In this document: positions 46,333 through 55,118 of the stretch, in pieces
Position numbering within the stretch: position 1 is the stretch's first letter
Layout: each line of letters opens with the position of its first letter
Made by a program: the position numbers and the translations under genes
NCBI RefSeq assembly: GCF_000314855.2
Contig: NZ_KB233222.1
Coordinates: 196,387 to 260,386, forward strand
DNA length: 64,000 nucleotides
DNA from: Providencia burhodogranariea DSM 19968
Lineage (GTDB): Bacteria; Pseudomonadota; Gammaproteobacteria; Enterobacterales; Enterobacteriaceae
Reading direction: 5' to 3'
Notes under the pieces: model-generated
Told to the model about the DNA's origin: nothing
The model's input: the letters and a program-made list of their open reading frames with translations, nothing else
The model's database searches: none

Positions 46333-47181
46333 ATGAATATAAAAAAATATTTATTGGTTGTAGTATCCATATTTATTATTATTTTATCTATCTTTGTATT
46401 ATGGAATCATTATGCACTAAGCCCATGGACTCGAGATGGTAGGATTAGAGCGGAAGTTAGTGAAATAACAGCTGAAGTATCAGGTAAAATTGAAAAATTA
46501 TTAATTATTGATAATCAGGAAGTTAAAAAAGGTGAGCTTTTACTAGTCGTTGACCCGACAGATTATGAGATCAAGCTACGTGAATCTGAAATTGAACTCA
46601 ATGAATTCACTGTTCAATATAATTTTGCCAAGAGCCAACTAGCAAGGCGTACTAAACTCAGCCAGGTTGCAATATCGAAGGAGGAACTTGAAGATGCAAG
46701 GTCAAGGTTGGATAGCTTAACGAAAAAAATAGAGTTAGCGAAAGTTAAAATTGAAAAAGCAAAATTAGATTTATCAAGAACACAAATTAAATCACCTGTA
46801 AATGGCTTCATTACTAATTTAAATTTAAGACAAGGTAATTATATAAGGTCAGCCACTCCGCTATTCGCTATTATTGATAAAGATTCTTATTATGTTATTG
46901 CTTATTTAGAAGAAACAAAAATGCGTAATGTTGCTATAAATAATAACGTAACGATAAAACTTTATAGTAATAATGAAGAGCTCAAAGGTAAGGTGCAAAG
47001 TATAGGTCGAGCAATAGATGATAATAACTCTAGCACAGGTAATCAGCTTCTTGAAAATGTACAGCCTAACTACCCATGGGTTCGCTTAGCTCAACGAGTT
47101 CCGATTAAAGTTTCTTTAAACGACATTGAGGGTTTACACCTTATTCCGGGTACAACCTGTACTGTATTTATTGAAGAATAA
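46333..47181 (+). CDS. HlyD-family periplasmic adaptor (AaeA-like)
   Basis: This 282-residue membrane-fusion protein has one N-terminal membrane anchor (YLLVVVSIFIIILSIFVLW), a lipoyl domain (VSGKIEKLLIIDNQEVKKGELLLVVD), a coiled-coil hairpin (about 75-140) and the second lipoyl half with IKSPVNGFITNLNLRQGNYI. WTRDGRIRAEV near residue 32 is characteristic of the AaeA/EmrA-like group. It links the FUSC-type pump encoded next to the outer membrane and follows the DUF1656 gene by 11 bp. Confidence 0.87.
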   Translation: MNIKKYLLVVVSIFIIILSIFVLWNHYALSPWTRDGRIRAEVSEITAEVSGKIEKLLIIDNQEVKKGELLLVVDPTDYEIKLRESEIELNEFTVQYNFAKSQLARRTKLSQVAISKEELEDARSRLDSLTKKIELAKVKIEKAKLDLSRTQIKSPVNGFITNLNLRQGNYIRSATPLFAIIDKDSYYVIAYLEETKMRNVAINNNVTIKLYSNNEELKGKVQSIGRAIDDNNSSTGNQLLENVQPNYPWVRLAQRVPIKVSLNDIEGLHLIPGTTCTVFIEE

Positions 47182-47184
47182 AAT

Positions 47185-48819
47185 ATGAAATTAAACTGGA
47201 TGTTTGCAATAAAGTACATGCTGGCAATTATATTAGCTTGGTATGTATCTTCATACTTTGGTTTTGATAAACCGTACTGGTCAATGATGACCGTTGCAAT
47301 CATTGGGTATCCTGATCTGTCATTAAGTCTTGCAAAAATGGGAGCAAGGTTAGCTGGCAGTTTGATTGGTGTTATTGCCGTAACGCTAATAGCAAATGTC
47401 AGTATTAATGATCAATGGCTATTTACGTCATTAATTATAACTTGGCTATCTACTTGTTTATTCTTAACTTTAGTTTCACGCTACATGATGCAGTATATGT
47501 TTTCGCTCTCTGGATACACTTCTGCGATTATTGCATTTGGCACTTCTGTTTATCCTTTACCGATGACTATCTTTAAGTTGTCTGAAGAACGGTTAATGGA
47601 AGTAACGATCGGTATTGTAGCTTATACTTTTGTTATGTATGTTTTACCATCTAAACGAAATCCTTTTCAAAGTAAATTGCTTAAGAATAAAATCAAGATG
47701 GACAAAAAATTAGCACTATCGGAATTATTTAAAGGGCACAAAGATAATACAGTTAAATATATAAAAGACATCATTACGACAAGTGTAGCGTATGATGAAT
47801 TAAGTCAATATGAAAGTAATTTTATTTCATTTAAAAAAACAAGTAGCCAAGTGTTAAAATTACCCATGTTTATTACTTTTATTATGCTAGGTTTATCCGA
47901 TAAAGGAATGTTGAAATACAAAGGTTATAATCAATTTATTAGTATAAAAAATAAATTAGACAGAGGAAATGATTCTAATTGTTATTATTTCTTTGATTGG
48001 AGAGATGCTTGTTTAAATACAATGAGATTAGTTTTAAGTCTGATTATCAGTGTGGTTTTTTGGTTTAATACCGGGTGGGATTACGGATATATTCTAGCAG
48101 TACTTGTTAGTATTTCATTTACTTTTGGCATTACTATTCCAAAGGCGAATAAACTCGCATTTATTATATTTATAGTTGCATTATTTGTGATTGCGGTTAG
48201 TTATCTCCTGAAGTTTTATTTTCTCATTCAAGTGTCCAGTTTTTCACAGGCTTTATTAATTATGATTCCTGTTTTTCTTTTATTAGGTGTGCTTAAGACT
48301 ATAGGGAAATTATCTTTTTTAATTTCACATGTTATATGTATATCAATAATATTTCTAATAAACTTCACTAATCCGATGGTTTTTGATTTTGTTTCATTTT
48401 CGAATACGGCAATTGCTCTTCTTTTTTCAATTATTATCGTTATTTTGATGTTATATATCATACCATTAAGCAGTGCAGAGCAAATAGAAAAAAGAAGAGT
48501 AAATTTCATTTTTGTAAAGGTAAAAGTTTTTTTAGATAAAGGAAATGAAATTTCAAAGTTAAAAAACACAATTATTATGAATTTAAATTCATTTTCAAAA
48601 ACAAAAAATTTAAATATTCTTTATGTTTTATTATCTTTATTGAATATCTATGAATTATCTAAAGATAAAGAGGTGAAAGAGATATTAATAGGTATTATCA
48701 CACAGGTGTTAGAAGGTCATGATAGAGTCAAAATATTATCATCATTAGAAAGCAAGAATAGTAAAATTCAAGATGTCAATATTAGTTATACTAAAAGTAT
48801 TCTTAGTTTTTTACCTTGA
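47185..48819 (+). CDS. FUSC-family inner-membrane efflux protein (AaeB-like)
   Basis: The 544-residue protein has two blocks of hydrophobic helices, about 1-150 and 275-430, each followed by a soluble domain. That is the fusaric-acid-resistance / AaeB plan. FGFDKPYWSMMTVAIIGYPDLSLSLAKMGARLAGSLIGV is the typical first block, and WDYGYILAVLVSISFTFGI belongs to the second. AaeB exports aromatic carboxylic acids such as p-hydroxybenzoate; the substrate here is not known. It starts 3 bp after the adaptor gene. No LysR-type aaeR neighbour is present. Confidence 0.84.
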   Translation: MKLNWMFAIKYMLAIILAWYVSSYFGFDKPYWSMMTVAIIGYPDLSLSLAKMGARLAGSLIGVIAVTLIANVSINDQWLFTSLIITWLSTCLFLTLVSRYMMQYMFSLSGYTSAIIAFGTSVYPLPMTIFKLSEERLMEVTIGIVAYTFVMYVLPSKRNPFQSKLLKNKIKMDKKLALSELFKGHKDNTVKYIKDIITTSVAYDELSQYESNFISFKKTSSQVLKLPMFITFIMLGLSDKGMLKYKGYNQFISIKNKLDRGNDSNCYYFFDWRDACLNTMRLVLSLIISVVFWFNTGWDYGYILAVLVSISFTFGITIPKANKLAFIIFIVALFVIAVSYLLKFYFLIQVSSFSQALLIMIPVFLLLGVLKTIGKLSFLISHVICISIIFLINFTNPMVFDFVSFSNTAIALLFSIIIVILMLYIIPLSSAEQIEKRRVNFIFVKVKVFLDKGNEISKLKNTIIMNLNSFSKTKNLNILYVLLSLLNIYELSKDKEVKEILIGIITQVLEGHDRVKILSSLESKNSKIQDVNISYTKSILSFLP

Positions 48820-48842
48820 TTTTAAATTAAAATGAGGTGGTC

Positions 48843-49502
48843 ATGTTTGATTTGTTAACAGCAATCGGTATTGGACTCGCTGTTTTATTACCATTATCTA
48901 ACCCATTAACTACTGTAGCGCTATTTCTTGGCTTGTCTGGTGGTATGACAATTGAAGGCCGTCAAAAAGTCATAAAAATGACACCCATTTATGTCTTTTT
49001 TATTATGATAGTCTCATGGTATTCAGGCCAAGCTATTATGAATACTTTTGGCGTTTCAATTCCGGGATTACGGATAGCAGGTGGTTTTATTGTTGCTTAT
49101 ATTGGCTTCAGAATGCTATTTCCTGTTGTTGAAAATAATACAAATGATGATAATAAAAAAAGTAGTGATAATAATTCCAGTGTTGCATTCGTTCCATTAG
49201 CAATGCCAAGCACTGCGGGACCGGGTACTATTGCGATGATTATCAGTATGGCATCTTCAGTAATTACAAATGAACATGCCTACCCACATTGGGTAATGTT
49301 GGTTGCCCCACCACTAGTATTCATTATTTTTTCAATAATTCTGTGGGGATGCTTAAAAAGCTCGAATATTATCATGAAGTTTTTTGGTAAATCGGGCATC
49401 GATGCAATTTCAAGGTTAATGGGATTTTTATTAGTTTGCATGGGCGTACAATTTATTATCACCGGTATAGCAGAGCTCACTCGGTCAGGCTTTTTTAGCT
49501 AA
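48843..49502 (+). CDS. MarC-family integral membrane protein
   Basis: About 219 residues with six membrane segments: [18 protein letters not shown] at the N-terminus, a hydrophilic Asn/Asp/Ser-rich loop near 95-110, then [18 protein letters not shown], the conserved MarC motif. I start at ATG 48843, which has ATGAGG upstream at good distance, rather than the GTG two codons earlier. Despite the name the family is not an established drug pump. It follows the FUSC gene by 23 bp and may belong to the same operon. Confidence 0.87.
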   Translation: MFDLLTAIGIGLAVLLPLSNPLTTVALFLGLSGGMTIEGRQKVIKMTPIYVFFIMIVSWYSGQAIMNTFGVSIPGLRIAGGFIVAYIGFRMLFPVVENNTNDDNKKSSDNNSSVAFVPLAMPSTAGPGTIAMIISMASSVITNEHAYPHWVMLVAPPLVFIIFSIILWGCLKSSNIIMKFFGKSGIDAISRLMGFLLVCMGVQFIITGIAELTRSGFFS

Positions 49503-49536
49503 TTATCATGAGCGATGATAACCAAAGTTATGCCTG

Positions 49537-49594
49537 TGATACTTCAAGTTGCATGGAGATTGCTTATATGCGACTTGAAGTATTTTGGGTATAG
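49537..49594. repeat. Dispersed inverted repeat, ACTTCAAGTTGCAT family
   Basis: ACTTCAAGTTGCAT and ATGCGACTTGAAGT pair at 13 of 14 positions with a short loop, followed by ATTTTGGGTATA. It is between convergent genes and may serve both as terminator. Confidence 0.75.
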
Positions 49595-49606
49595 TAATGA
49601 ATAAAT

Positions 49607-50941
49607 TTAATTCAAACTTGCAATCAATTTTTGACGAATAGACATCGCGCTATCTGGGGCATCAAAAAGACATAAATCAAGCCAAGTTTCTATTTCTTGA
49701 TAAGATGCGTTTGGTAGCGAGTTATGCCATTTTTGCTTTAAATCGACAGGTAATTGCAAAAATTGTTGGCGATCTAAACGGTGGCTGAGTTGCATTGAAC
49801 CTGAAAGGAGCAATGTGATCTGATGAAAACGTTTTTCTGGCGCAAGTACGTCAGGAGGAACACTTCGATCAGGATTACGAAATACGCGTTGTGCCAATGC
49901 CATAATTTGCGGATCTAGTTGTGGTTCGGTGAAATCCCCCAGTAATAGGTCGCCTTTTATTAGCATTGCCGCAATGATATATTCAAGACAAAAACGTGCT
50001 TCTATACCATTTTCTGGAATCCTAATATTGGCGGCAATATCCCCTCCAAGTGGAAATGCAACATCAATCCGATAAATATTATCAATCAAGCCAGCTAAGG
50101 TTTTACCACTGCTTAACCAACGATCACGTAAAATTTGCGTGACAGCTGCGGCGGAATGGGTTCCTGCACAAGTGGGGTAAGGTTTAAACTCAAGCCCCGG
50201 GGTCTCAATGCGCCACGGATTACCCCAATCTTTTATTAACAGTTCAGGTATTGCTTGTTTACTACTCATCGCATCTAAAAAAGCATCAATTACCCCATGA
50301 GGGCGCGAAGAAAAACCTGCTGACGCGAGCTGATAAGAGGTCACCGCGGATTGCGCGGCAAGACCTGCATGAAGTGGCTTTGCGGCTGAACCGAATTGTG
50401 CTCGTAGTGCACTAGCTTGTGTTGCGGCAAGACCCAATGAACATGCAGTTGTATCAACGTCGGCTTCAAGTAAATAGCATAACGCGGCTGTTGCGGCGAT
50501 AACCCCCAGACTTCCGGTCGAATGGAAACCTAATTGGTAATGTTGATGAGTCATTGCTAACCCTAAACGCCCAGCAACTTCAATACCAACACAATAGGCA
50601 TTTAAAAAACGTCCATTATCAATGACTGCTTGCGATGGGAATACTGCAAATAGAGCCGGTAATATAACTGTTGATGGATGGCCACGAAAATGTGCATGAA
50701 AATCATCAAAATCAAGCGCATGACCTGCATAGCCAAGAAGCAGTGCTAGACTGCGAGGATCACGCTCAGGCCATAGCTTACAAAGTTGAAGCCAGCCTTC
50801 ATCATTGATGTGACCTTCCGTGACAGAGAGCGTCACGGCAAGATAATCTTTGATACCATCACGAGCCGCTTTTTGGGCTGAGGAAGGCGGAGATGCTCCA
50901 ATAATTTTCTCCGCCAGCGCGATTGTTAGGTCACTGTTCAT
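49607..50941 (-). CDS. MmgE/PrpD-family protein (YxeQ-like position)
   Basis: The 444-residue protein belongs to the MmgE/PrpD family (2-methylcitrate dehydratase-like fold): GHALDFDDFHAHFRGHPSTVILPALFAV near 72-100, then FHSTGSLGVIAATAA and KPYPTCAGTHSAAAV. PrpD proper dehydrates 2-methylcitrate, but this subgroup sits in sulfur-compound operons. It overlaps the M20 gene by one base and is the last gene of the seven-gene operon, the place of yxeQ in B. subtilis yxeKLMNOPQ. Its reaction there is unknown. Confidence 0.85.
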   Translation of the reverse strand: MNSDLTIALAEKIIGASPPSSAQKAARDGIKDYLAVTLSVTEGHINDEGWLQLCKLWPERDPRSLALLLGYAGHALDFDDFHAHFRGHPSTVILPALFAVFPSQAVIDNGRFLNAYCVGIEVAGRLGLAMTHQHYQLGFHSTGSLGVIAATAALCYLLEADVDTTACSLGLAATQASALRAQFGSAAKPLHAGLAAQSAVTSYQLASAGFSSRPHGVIDAFLDAMSSKQAIPELLIKDWGNPWRIETPGLEFKPYPTCAGTHSAAAVTQILRDRWLSSGKTLAGLIDNIYRIDVAFPLGGDIAANIRIPENGIEARFCLEYIIAAMLIKGDLLLGDFTEPQLDPQIMALAQRVFRNPDRSVPPDVLAPEKRFHQITLLLSGSMQLSHRLDRQQFLQLPVDLKQKWHNSLPNASYQEIETWLDLCLFDAPDSAMSIRQKLIASLN

Positions 50942-52101
50942 TATGCTTTTCCGTTGATTTCTTCCAGCGCAGTTTGAGCTAACTGTGCGAGATAGCGCGC
51001 AGTTGGGTAGAGCGCTTTATCATCAACACGGAATTTCGGATGGTGTAGAGCATAAGGACCACCAGAACCTACCATCATAAATGCACCAGGAATTTTTTGT
51101 TGATAGCATGCAAAGTCTTCACCAATTGGGCTAGCTTCGACTCTTAATGCTTCAAATCCTGATTTTTCTGCTTGTATAAGGGCTAAATCAACCCATTTTG
51201 CTGTATTGACGACAGAAGGTGGACCTTGGTGCCAGAGTAATTCAATACTTGCATCAAATGTTGCTGCAATTCCAGTTAATATTTGGCGTAAACGCTGTTC
51301 AATTTGTTCACGTGTAGCTTGGTTAAATGTTCGTACAGTACCTTCTAAATAGGCGGTATCTGGGATGACATTCCACGTACTTCCACTATGGACTTGGGTA
51401 ATGGAAAATACGGCGTTTTGATCGGAAGAAACATTTCTGCTAATGATTGATTGCGTTGCATTAATAATTTGCGCGATGATAATCAGCGGATCATTTCCTT
51501 CATGTGGTTTAGCCGCATGTGAACCTTTTGCGGCGATTTTGATTTCAAAGCGATCAACCCCAGCCGTTAATGCACCTTCTTTACTTCCAAGAACACCAAC
51601 GGGCAGTGTAGGGTCATTATGAAAACCAAAAATGGCAATTGCTTCATCCAATGCCCCCGTTGCTATCAGATCAAGCGCACCTACACCCGTTTCTTCCGCA
51701 GCTTGAAATAATACTCTAACTGTCCCCGGTAATTTAGCGGCATTTTGCTGTAACAGTATTGCGGCGCCAAGTGCGGCAGAGGTATGAAAGTCATGACCAC
51801 ATGCATGCATCACACCTTTATTTTCAGAGCTAAATTCAACGCCAGATTCTTCTTCAATTGGTAGAGCATCAATATCCGCACGTAGCACAATCAATGGACC
51901 ATCTTGTTGGCCTTTAATTTCGGCGATCAGACCCGTCGCTAGCGGTAGAGGAAGAATATCAATTCCAGCTTCTGTTAAAGCATCACGAATGCGCTGTGTG
52001 GTTTGGAATTCCTGATTAGATAATTCAGGAAAACGGTGCATCTCGTGGCGAAATGCTTGAATTTTGTCCGCTAGTGGTTGCTCATGGCTACTAATATTCA
52101 T
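50941..52101 (-). CDS. M20D amidohydrolase (YxeP/SndB-like N-acyl-cysteine deacylase)
   Basis: The 386-residue metallo-amidohydrolase has complete motifs: ADIDALPIEEE, MHACGHDFHTSAAL (metal ligands Cys101 and His103), QAAEETGVGA with the catalytic Glu136/137, GFHNDP (His161) and the late HHPKF. The dimerisation domain carries KGSHAAKPHEGNDP. YxeP, which occupies this slot in B. subtilis, removes acetyl from N-acetylcysteine or N-acetyl-S-(2-succino)cysteine derivatives. By analogy this enzyme deacetylates a cysteine conjugate. A MITE lies between this gene and the ABC ATPase gene upstream. Confidence 0.88.
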   Translation of the reverse strand: MNISSHEQPLADKIQAFRHEMHRFPELSNQEFQTTQRIRDALTEAGIDILPLPLATGLIAEIKGQQDGPLIVLRADIDALPIEEESGVEFSSENKGVMHACGHDFHTSAALGAAILLQQNAAKLPGTVRVLFQAAEETGVGALDLIATGALDEAIAIFGFHNDPTLPVGVLGSKEGALTAGVDRFEIKIAAKGSHAAKPHEGNDPLIIIAQIINATQSIISRNVSSDQNAVFSITQVHSGSTWNVIPDTAYLEGTVRTFNQATREQIEQRLRQILTGIAATFDASIELLWHQGPPSVVNTAKWVDLALIQAEKSGFEALRVEASPIGEDFACYQQKIPGAFMMVGSGGPYALHHPKFRVDDKALYPTARYLAQLAQTALEEINGKA

Positions 52102-52148
52102 TAAGTTCTCCTCATTAAGGCGCAGGTGCCTACTTTTATTTTTTGTTA

Positions 52149-52257
52149 GGGCTGTTGATCTTTGAAGATCGATTTTTAGTCGTGTTAATCTGCGATATGA
52201 TTTTTTATTATTTCAATCAGTATCTACGCTAAAAATAAGCAGCAAAGATCAACAGCC
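52149..52257 (+). mobile_element. MITE-like element, short form, inside the yxe-like operon
   Basis: GGGCTGTTGATCTTTGAAG on the left and GCAAAGATCAACAGCC on the right form a perfect 15-16 bp terminal inverted repeat. The 109 bp element lacks coding capacity. Its interior equals the left 35 bp and right 75 bp of the long form at 10536, so it is a deletion derivative. It is almost self-complementary at its ends and would fold in the operon mRNA between the ATPase and deacylase genes. Confidence 0.8.
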
Positions 52258-52263
52258 TCAGGT

Positions 52264-53025
52264 TTATATATTGAACTCATCTATAGGTTCGATACTGGTT
52301 AGCTGTCGTAAAAAACGGCGAGTTTGTGGATTCTCAGAAAAACGAATAATTTGTTCTGCTGGGCCCTGTTCAACGATGTGACCATCAGCCATAAAGATCA
52401 CTCTGTCAGCCACTTCTTTGGCAAATTCCATTTCATGGGTGACAATCACCATGGTGGTTTTTTGCTGGGCTAAAGATTTAATGACCTGCAAAACTTCAAA
52501 AACGCGTTCTGGGTCAAGTGCGGAAGTCGGCTCATCAAATAATATCGCTAACGGTTTCACCGCCAATGCGCGAGCGATGCTGACACGCTGCTGTTGGCCG
52601 CCAGAAAGGGTCACTGGATATTGATGAGCATGCTCAGCAAGACCGACTGTTTCTAAGAGTGCGTGCCCAATTTTATCTGCTTGGCTTTTGTCTACTTTTT
52701 TAACTGTAATCAGCCCTTCGGTCACGTTTTCGAGCGCCGTCTTATTTTTAAATAGGTTGTAGTTTTGAAATACCATGGCAGTTTGCCCGCGCAAGGCATA
52801 AGCTTCTTTGACGCTATGCTTGTGAGTATCCAGTGTGACATCACCAATCTGGATGGTGCCGGATTCAGGCTGTTCTAACAGGTTTAAGCAACGTAATAAT
52901 GTCGATTTTCCTGAACCAGAAGGACCAATAATTGCGACAACTTCACCTTCTTGGATATCGAGCGAAATATTATTTAAGACAGTTTTATCGCCGAAACTTT
53001 TATTTAATTGCGATACACGGATCAT
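52264..53025 (-). CDS. Amino-acid ABC transporter ATP-binding protein (YxeO/TcyN-like)
   Basis: A 253-residue PAAT-family ATPase: Walker A GPSGSGKST near 34-42, Q-loop MVFQNYNLF, signature LSGGQQQR, Walker B ILFDEPTSALDPE and switch VTHEM. It powers import with the permease and binding protein upstream. The stop lies 7 bp beyond the MITE right end, so the insertion just missed the coding sequence. Confidence 0.93.
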   Translation of the reverse strand: MIRVSQLNKSFGDKTVLNNISLDIQEGEVVAIIGPSGSGKSTLLRCLNLLEQPESGTIQIGDVTLDTHKHSVKEAYALRGQTAMVFQNYNLFKNKTALENVTEGLITVKKVDKSQADKIGHALLETVGLAEHAHQYPVTLSGGQQQRVSIARALAVKPLAILFDEPTSALDPERVFEVLQVIKSLAQQKTTMVIVTHEMEFAKEVADRVIFMADGHIVEQGPAEQIIRFSENPQTRRFLRQLTSIEPIDEFNI

Positions 53026-53034
53026 AATTATTCC

Positions 53035-53706
53035 TTATCGTTGTAATGAGCGACTTAACCGTTTTTCTAACAAAGTTTGTAAACGGCTGTAGATAAGCAC
53101 GGTGAGCCAGTAAATCAGCCCAACAACGATGAATGTTTCGAAGTAACGTAATGATTCAGCAGCGATCATTTTACCTTCTGCAAAGAGTTCAGTAACACCC
53201 AATGCGAAAGCAACAGACGTATCTTTGATTAATGAAATAAAGGTATTACCCGTTGCGGGTAATGTATTTAGCATTGCTTGGGGAAGAATAATGCGACGGT
53301 ATATTTGGCGCTTATGCATTCCAATTGATAATCCCGCTTCCATTTGACCAAAATCGACGGATGTTAAACCAGCACGATAAATTTCAGCCATATAAGCGGA
53401 GTTTTTTAGGCTAAAAGCCAGAATTGCCGCCGTAAAAGCATCCATTCCATTTAATATTGGAAAGACTTGCGGTAGGCCAAAATAAATAATAAATAGCTGT
53501 ACCAGTGTCGGAACGCCGCGAAATATAGAAACATACAAATCAACTAATTTGACAATAACCTTAATTCCGCTGATCCGCAGCAATGCGAGCATTAATCCTA
53601 ACGCCATCGCACAGGCCATTGAAACAATCGCCAAAAATAATGTGACGGGAAGATAGCTTAAGATTTGCGGGAATATCCGCAATATATAGTCGATATCTAA
53701 ATTCAT
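53035..53706 (-). CDS. Amino-acid ABC transporter permease (YxeN/TcyL-like)
   Basis: The 223-residue HisM/GlnP-type permease has five predicted membrane spans and the cytoplasmic EAA-loop segment AGLSIGMHKRQIYRRIILPQAM. The single permease gene would act as a homodimer. It precedes the ATPase gene by 9 bp and corresponds to yxeN in gene order. Confidence 0.92.
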   Translation of the reverse strand: MNLDIDYILRIFPQILSYLPVTLFLAIVSMACAMALGLMLALLRISGIKVIVKLVDLYVSIFRGVPTLVQLFIIYFGLPQVFPILNGMDAFTAAILAFSLKNSAYMAEIYRAGLTSVDFGQMEAGLSIGMHKRQIYRRIILPQAMLNTLPATGNTFISLIKDTSVAFALGVTELFAEGKMIAAESLRYFETFIVVGLIYWLTVLIYSRLQTLLEKRLSRSLQR

Positions 53707-53770
53707 AATTATTGCCTTGGAAATGTTTATCAGCCTTAATCATTCAGGCTGATAAACCGAGGATTACTTA

Positions 53771-54568
53771 TTAGTTAGCTTTTTTAGCCGTAATATCTTC
53801 ACCAAAATATTTTTCTGAAATTGCTTTTAAACGCCCATCTTCACGCATGACTTGGAGTTCTTTATCAAATGCGACTTTAAGTTGATTGCCTTTTTCATCT
53901 TTTTGAAAAGGGAAGCCAACCGCTTCAACAACTAAAGGTTCACCGACTAATTTCAGTGGTAGGTTATTTTCTTTAATTTCTGCCAGTAAAATAGGGCGTG
54001 AGTTGATATAAGCCTGTACTCGATTGCTGATAGCATCATTCATCGCCGCATCACGGCTTTCATAAGTTTTTATGGTCACTCCATTTTCACCATAAGCTTT
54101 TTTCAAGTTCACAAGGTGGTTAGACCCTAAAACCCCTGCAACGGTTTTACCCTTTAAATCGTCGGTAGTATTAATATCGGTGTTTTGTTTATTGGTGACT
54201 AATTGGCTGCCGTAGTAGCTATAAGGTGCAGTAAAATCATATTTCTCCTGACGAGCAGGGGTAATTGAAACTACGTTCGCCACGGTATCTAATTTCTTCG
54301 CTTCAAGTTGGCCCATTAACCCACTAAAGTCTGAGGTCACCCAAACAACTTTATAATTAAGATCTTTGGCAATTGTCTCGGCTATTTCCACGTCGAAACC
54401 GGTTAATTGTCCATCTTTTTTATAGGCACTTGGGAAGCTTAACCCTGTAGCACCAATACGAATTTCTTGGCTTGCTTGAGCATCAGGGGCTTTTTCAGTT
54501 TTGTTATCACATGCGGTCAGCAATGTTGCCGCGACAAGACCTGCGATGATCGTAATGTATTTCTTCAT
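53771..54568 (-). CDS. Amino-acid ABC transporter substrate-binding lipoprotein (YxeM-like)
   Basis: About 265 residues from MKKYITIIAGLVAATLLTAC, with a lipobox ending at Cys20. Placed before the cysteine, the signal is preceded by AGGAGAATTAATT, so I start at 54568 and not at the upstream in-frame codon 54604. The bacterial SBP_3 domain is clear: IRIGATGLSFPSAYKKDG, GFDVEIAETIAKDLNYKV, DTVANVVSITPARQEKYDFTAPY, GKTVAGVLGSNH. It captures a cystine-type or S-substituted cysteine ligand by analogy with YxeM/TcyK. Confidence 0.92.
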   Translation of the reverse strand: MKKYITIIAGLVAATLLTACDNKTEKAPDAQASQEIRIGATGLSFPSAYKKDGQLTGFDVEIAETIAKDLNYKVVWVTSDFSGLMGQLEAKKLDTVANVVSITPARQEKYDFTAPYSYYGSQLVTNKQNTDINTTDDLKGKTVAGVLGSNHLVNLKKAYGENGVTIKTYESRDAAMNDAISNRVQAYINSRPILLAEIKENNLPLKLVGEPLVVEAVGFPFQKDEKGNQLKVAFDKELQVMREDGRLKAISEKYFGEDITAKKAN

Positions 54569-54570
54569 AA

Positions 54571-55104
54571 TTAATTCTCCTGTTGTCGGGAAATTGCTAA
54601 CCATTGTGTATATCTATGCTCATCAATGATTTTTTGCATGTAAAGTGTGATATGGCCTTTGCCTAGATCTCTTTTATCGATTAGCTGAAAACCTAATTTT
54701 TGGTAATAGCTTGCTAACCAAGGGTGGCTTTCAGCTGTCCCTAATGAATAGGCAGGAGCACGCAATTGCTGTTGTAAAACATACTTTTCAAGCCAAGCTA
54801 ATATTTTTTCACCTAGCCCTTTACCTCGATATTCCGGTGCAGTGGCAAACCAGCCAATATGAGGAAGTCCAAATGGGCCAGGTTGCTTACCCCATGGGTA
54901 ACGCAAGGTTACTGATGCAATTAATCTATCGTTTTCAAACATCCCATAAACGGCATGGTCATTGAGATGTTGAGTCATAGTTTGCAGGTCTGCTGTTGCC
55001 GCATCAAAACGAATACCTAAATGTTTAATTTCTGCGTAACCCGTATGAAGCAATTGATAATATTCAGTTGCTTCATCAGGCATTAGCTGACGGTATTGGT
55101 ACAT
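54571..55104 (-). CDS. GNAT N-acetyltransferase (YxeL/SnaB-like)
   Basis: The 177-residue Gcn5-related acetyltransferase has the acetyl-CoA pyrophosphate loop at EYRGKGLGEKIL, preceded by IGWFATAPEY, and a following GTAESHPWLASYYQKLGFQLI. In B. subtilis the enzyme in this slot (YxeL/SnaB) N-acetylates S-(2-succino)cysteine as the first step. The gene ends 2 bp before the binding-protein start codon, so it is strictly operonic. Substrate is inferred from context. Confidence 0.86.
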   Translation of the reverse strand: MYQYRQLMPDEATEYYQLLHTGYAEIKHLGIRFDAATADLQTMTQHLNDHAVYGMFENDRLIASVTLRYPWGKQPGPFGLPHIGWFATAPEYRGKGLGEKILAWLEKYVLQQQLRAPAYSLGTAESHPWLASYYQKLGFQLIDKRDLGKGHITLYMQKIIDEHRYTQWLAISRQQEN

Positions 55105-55118
55105 AGCAAACCTCGTTG

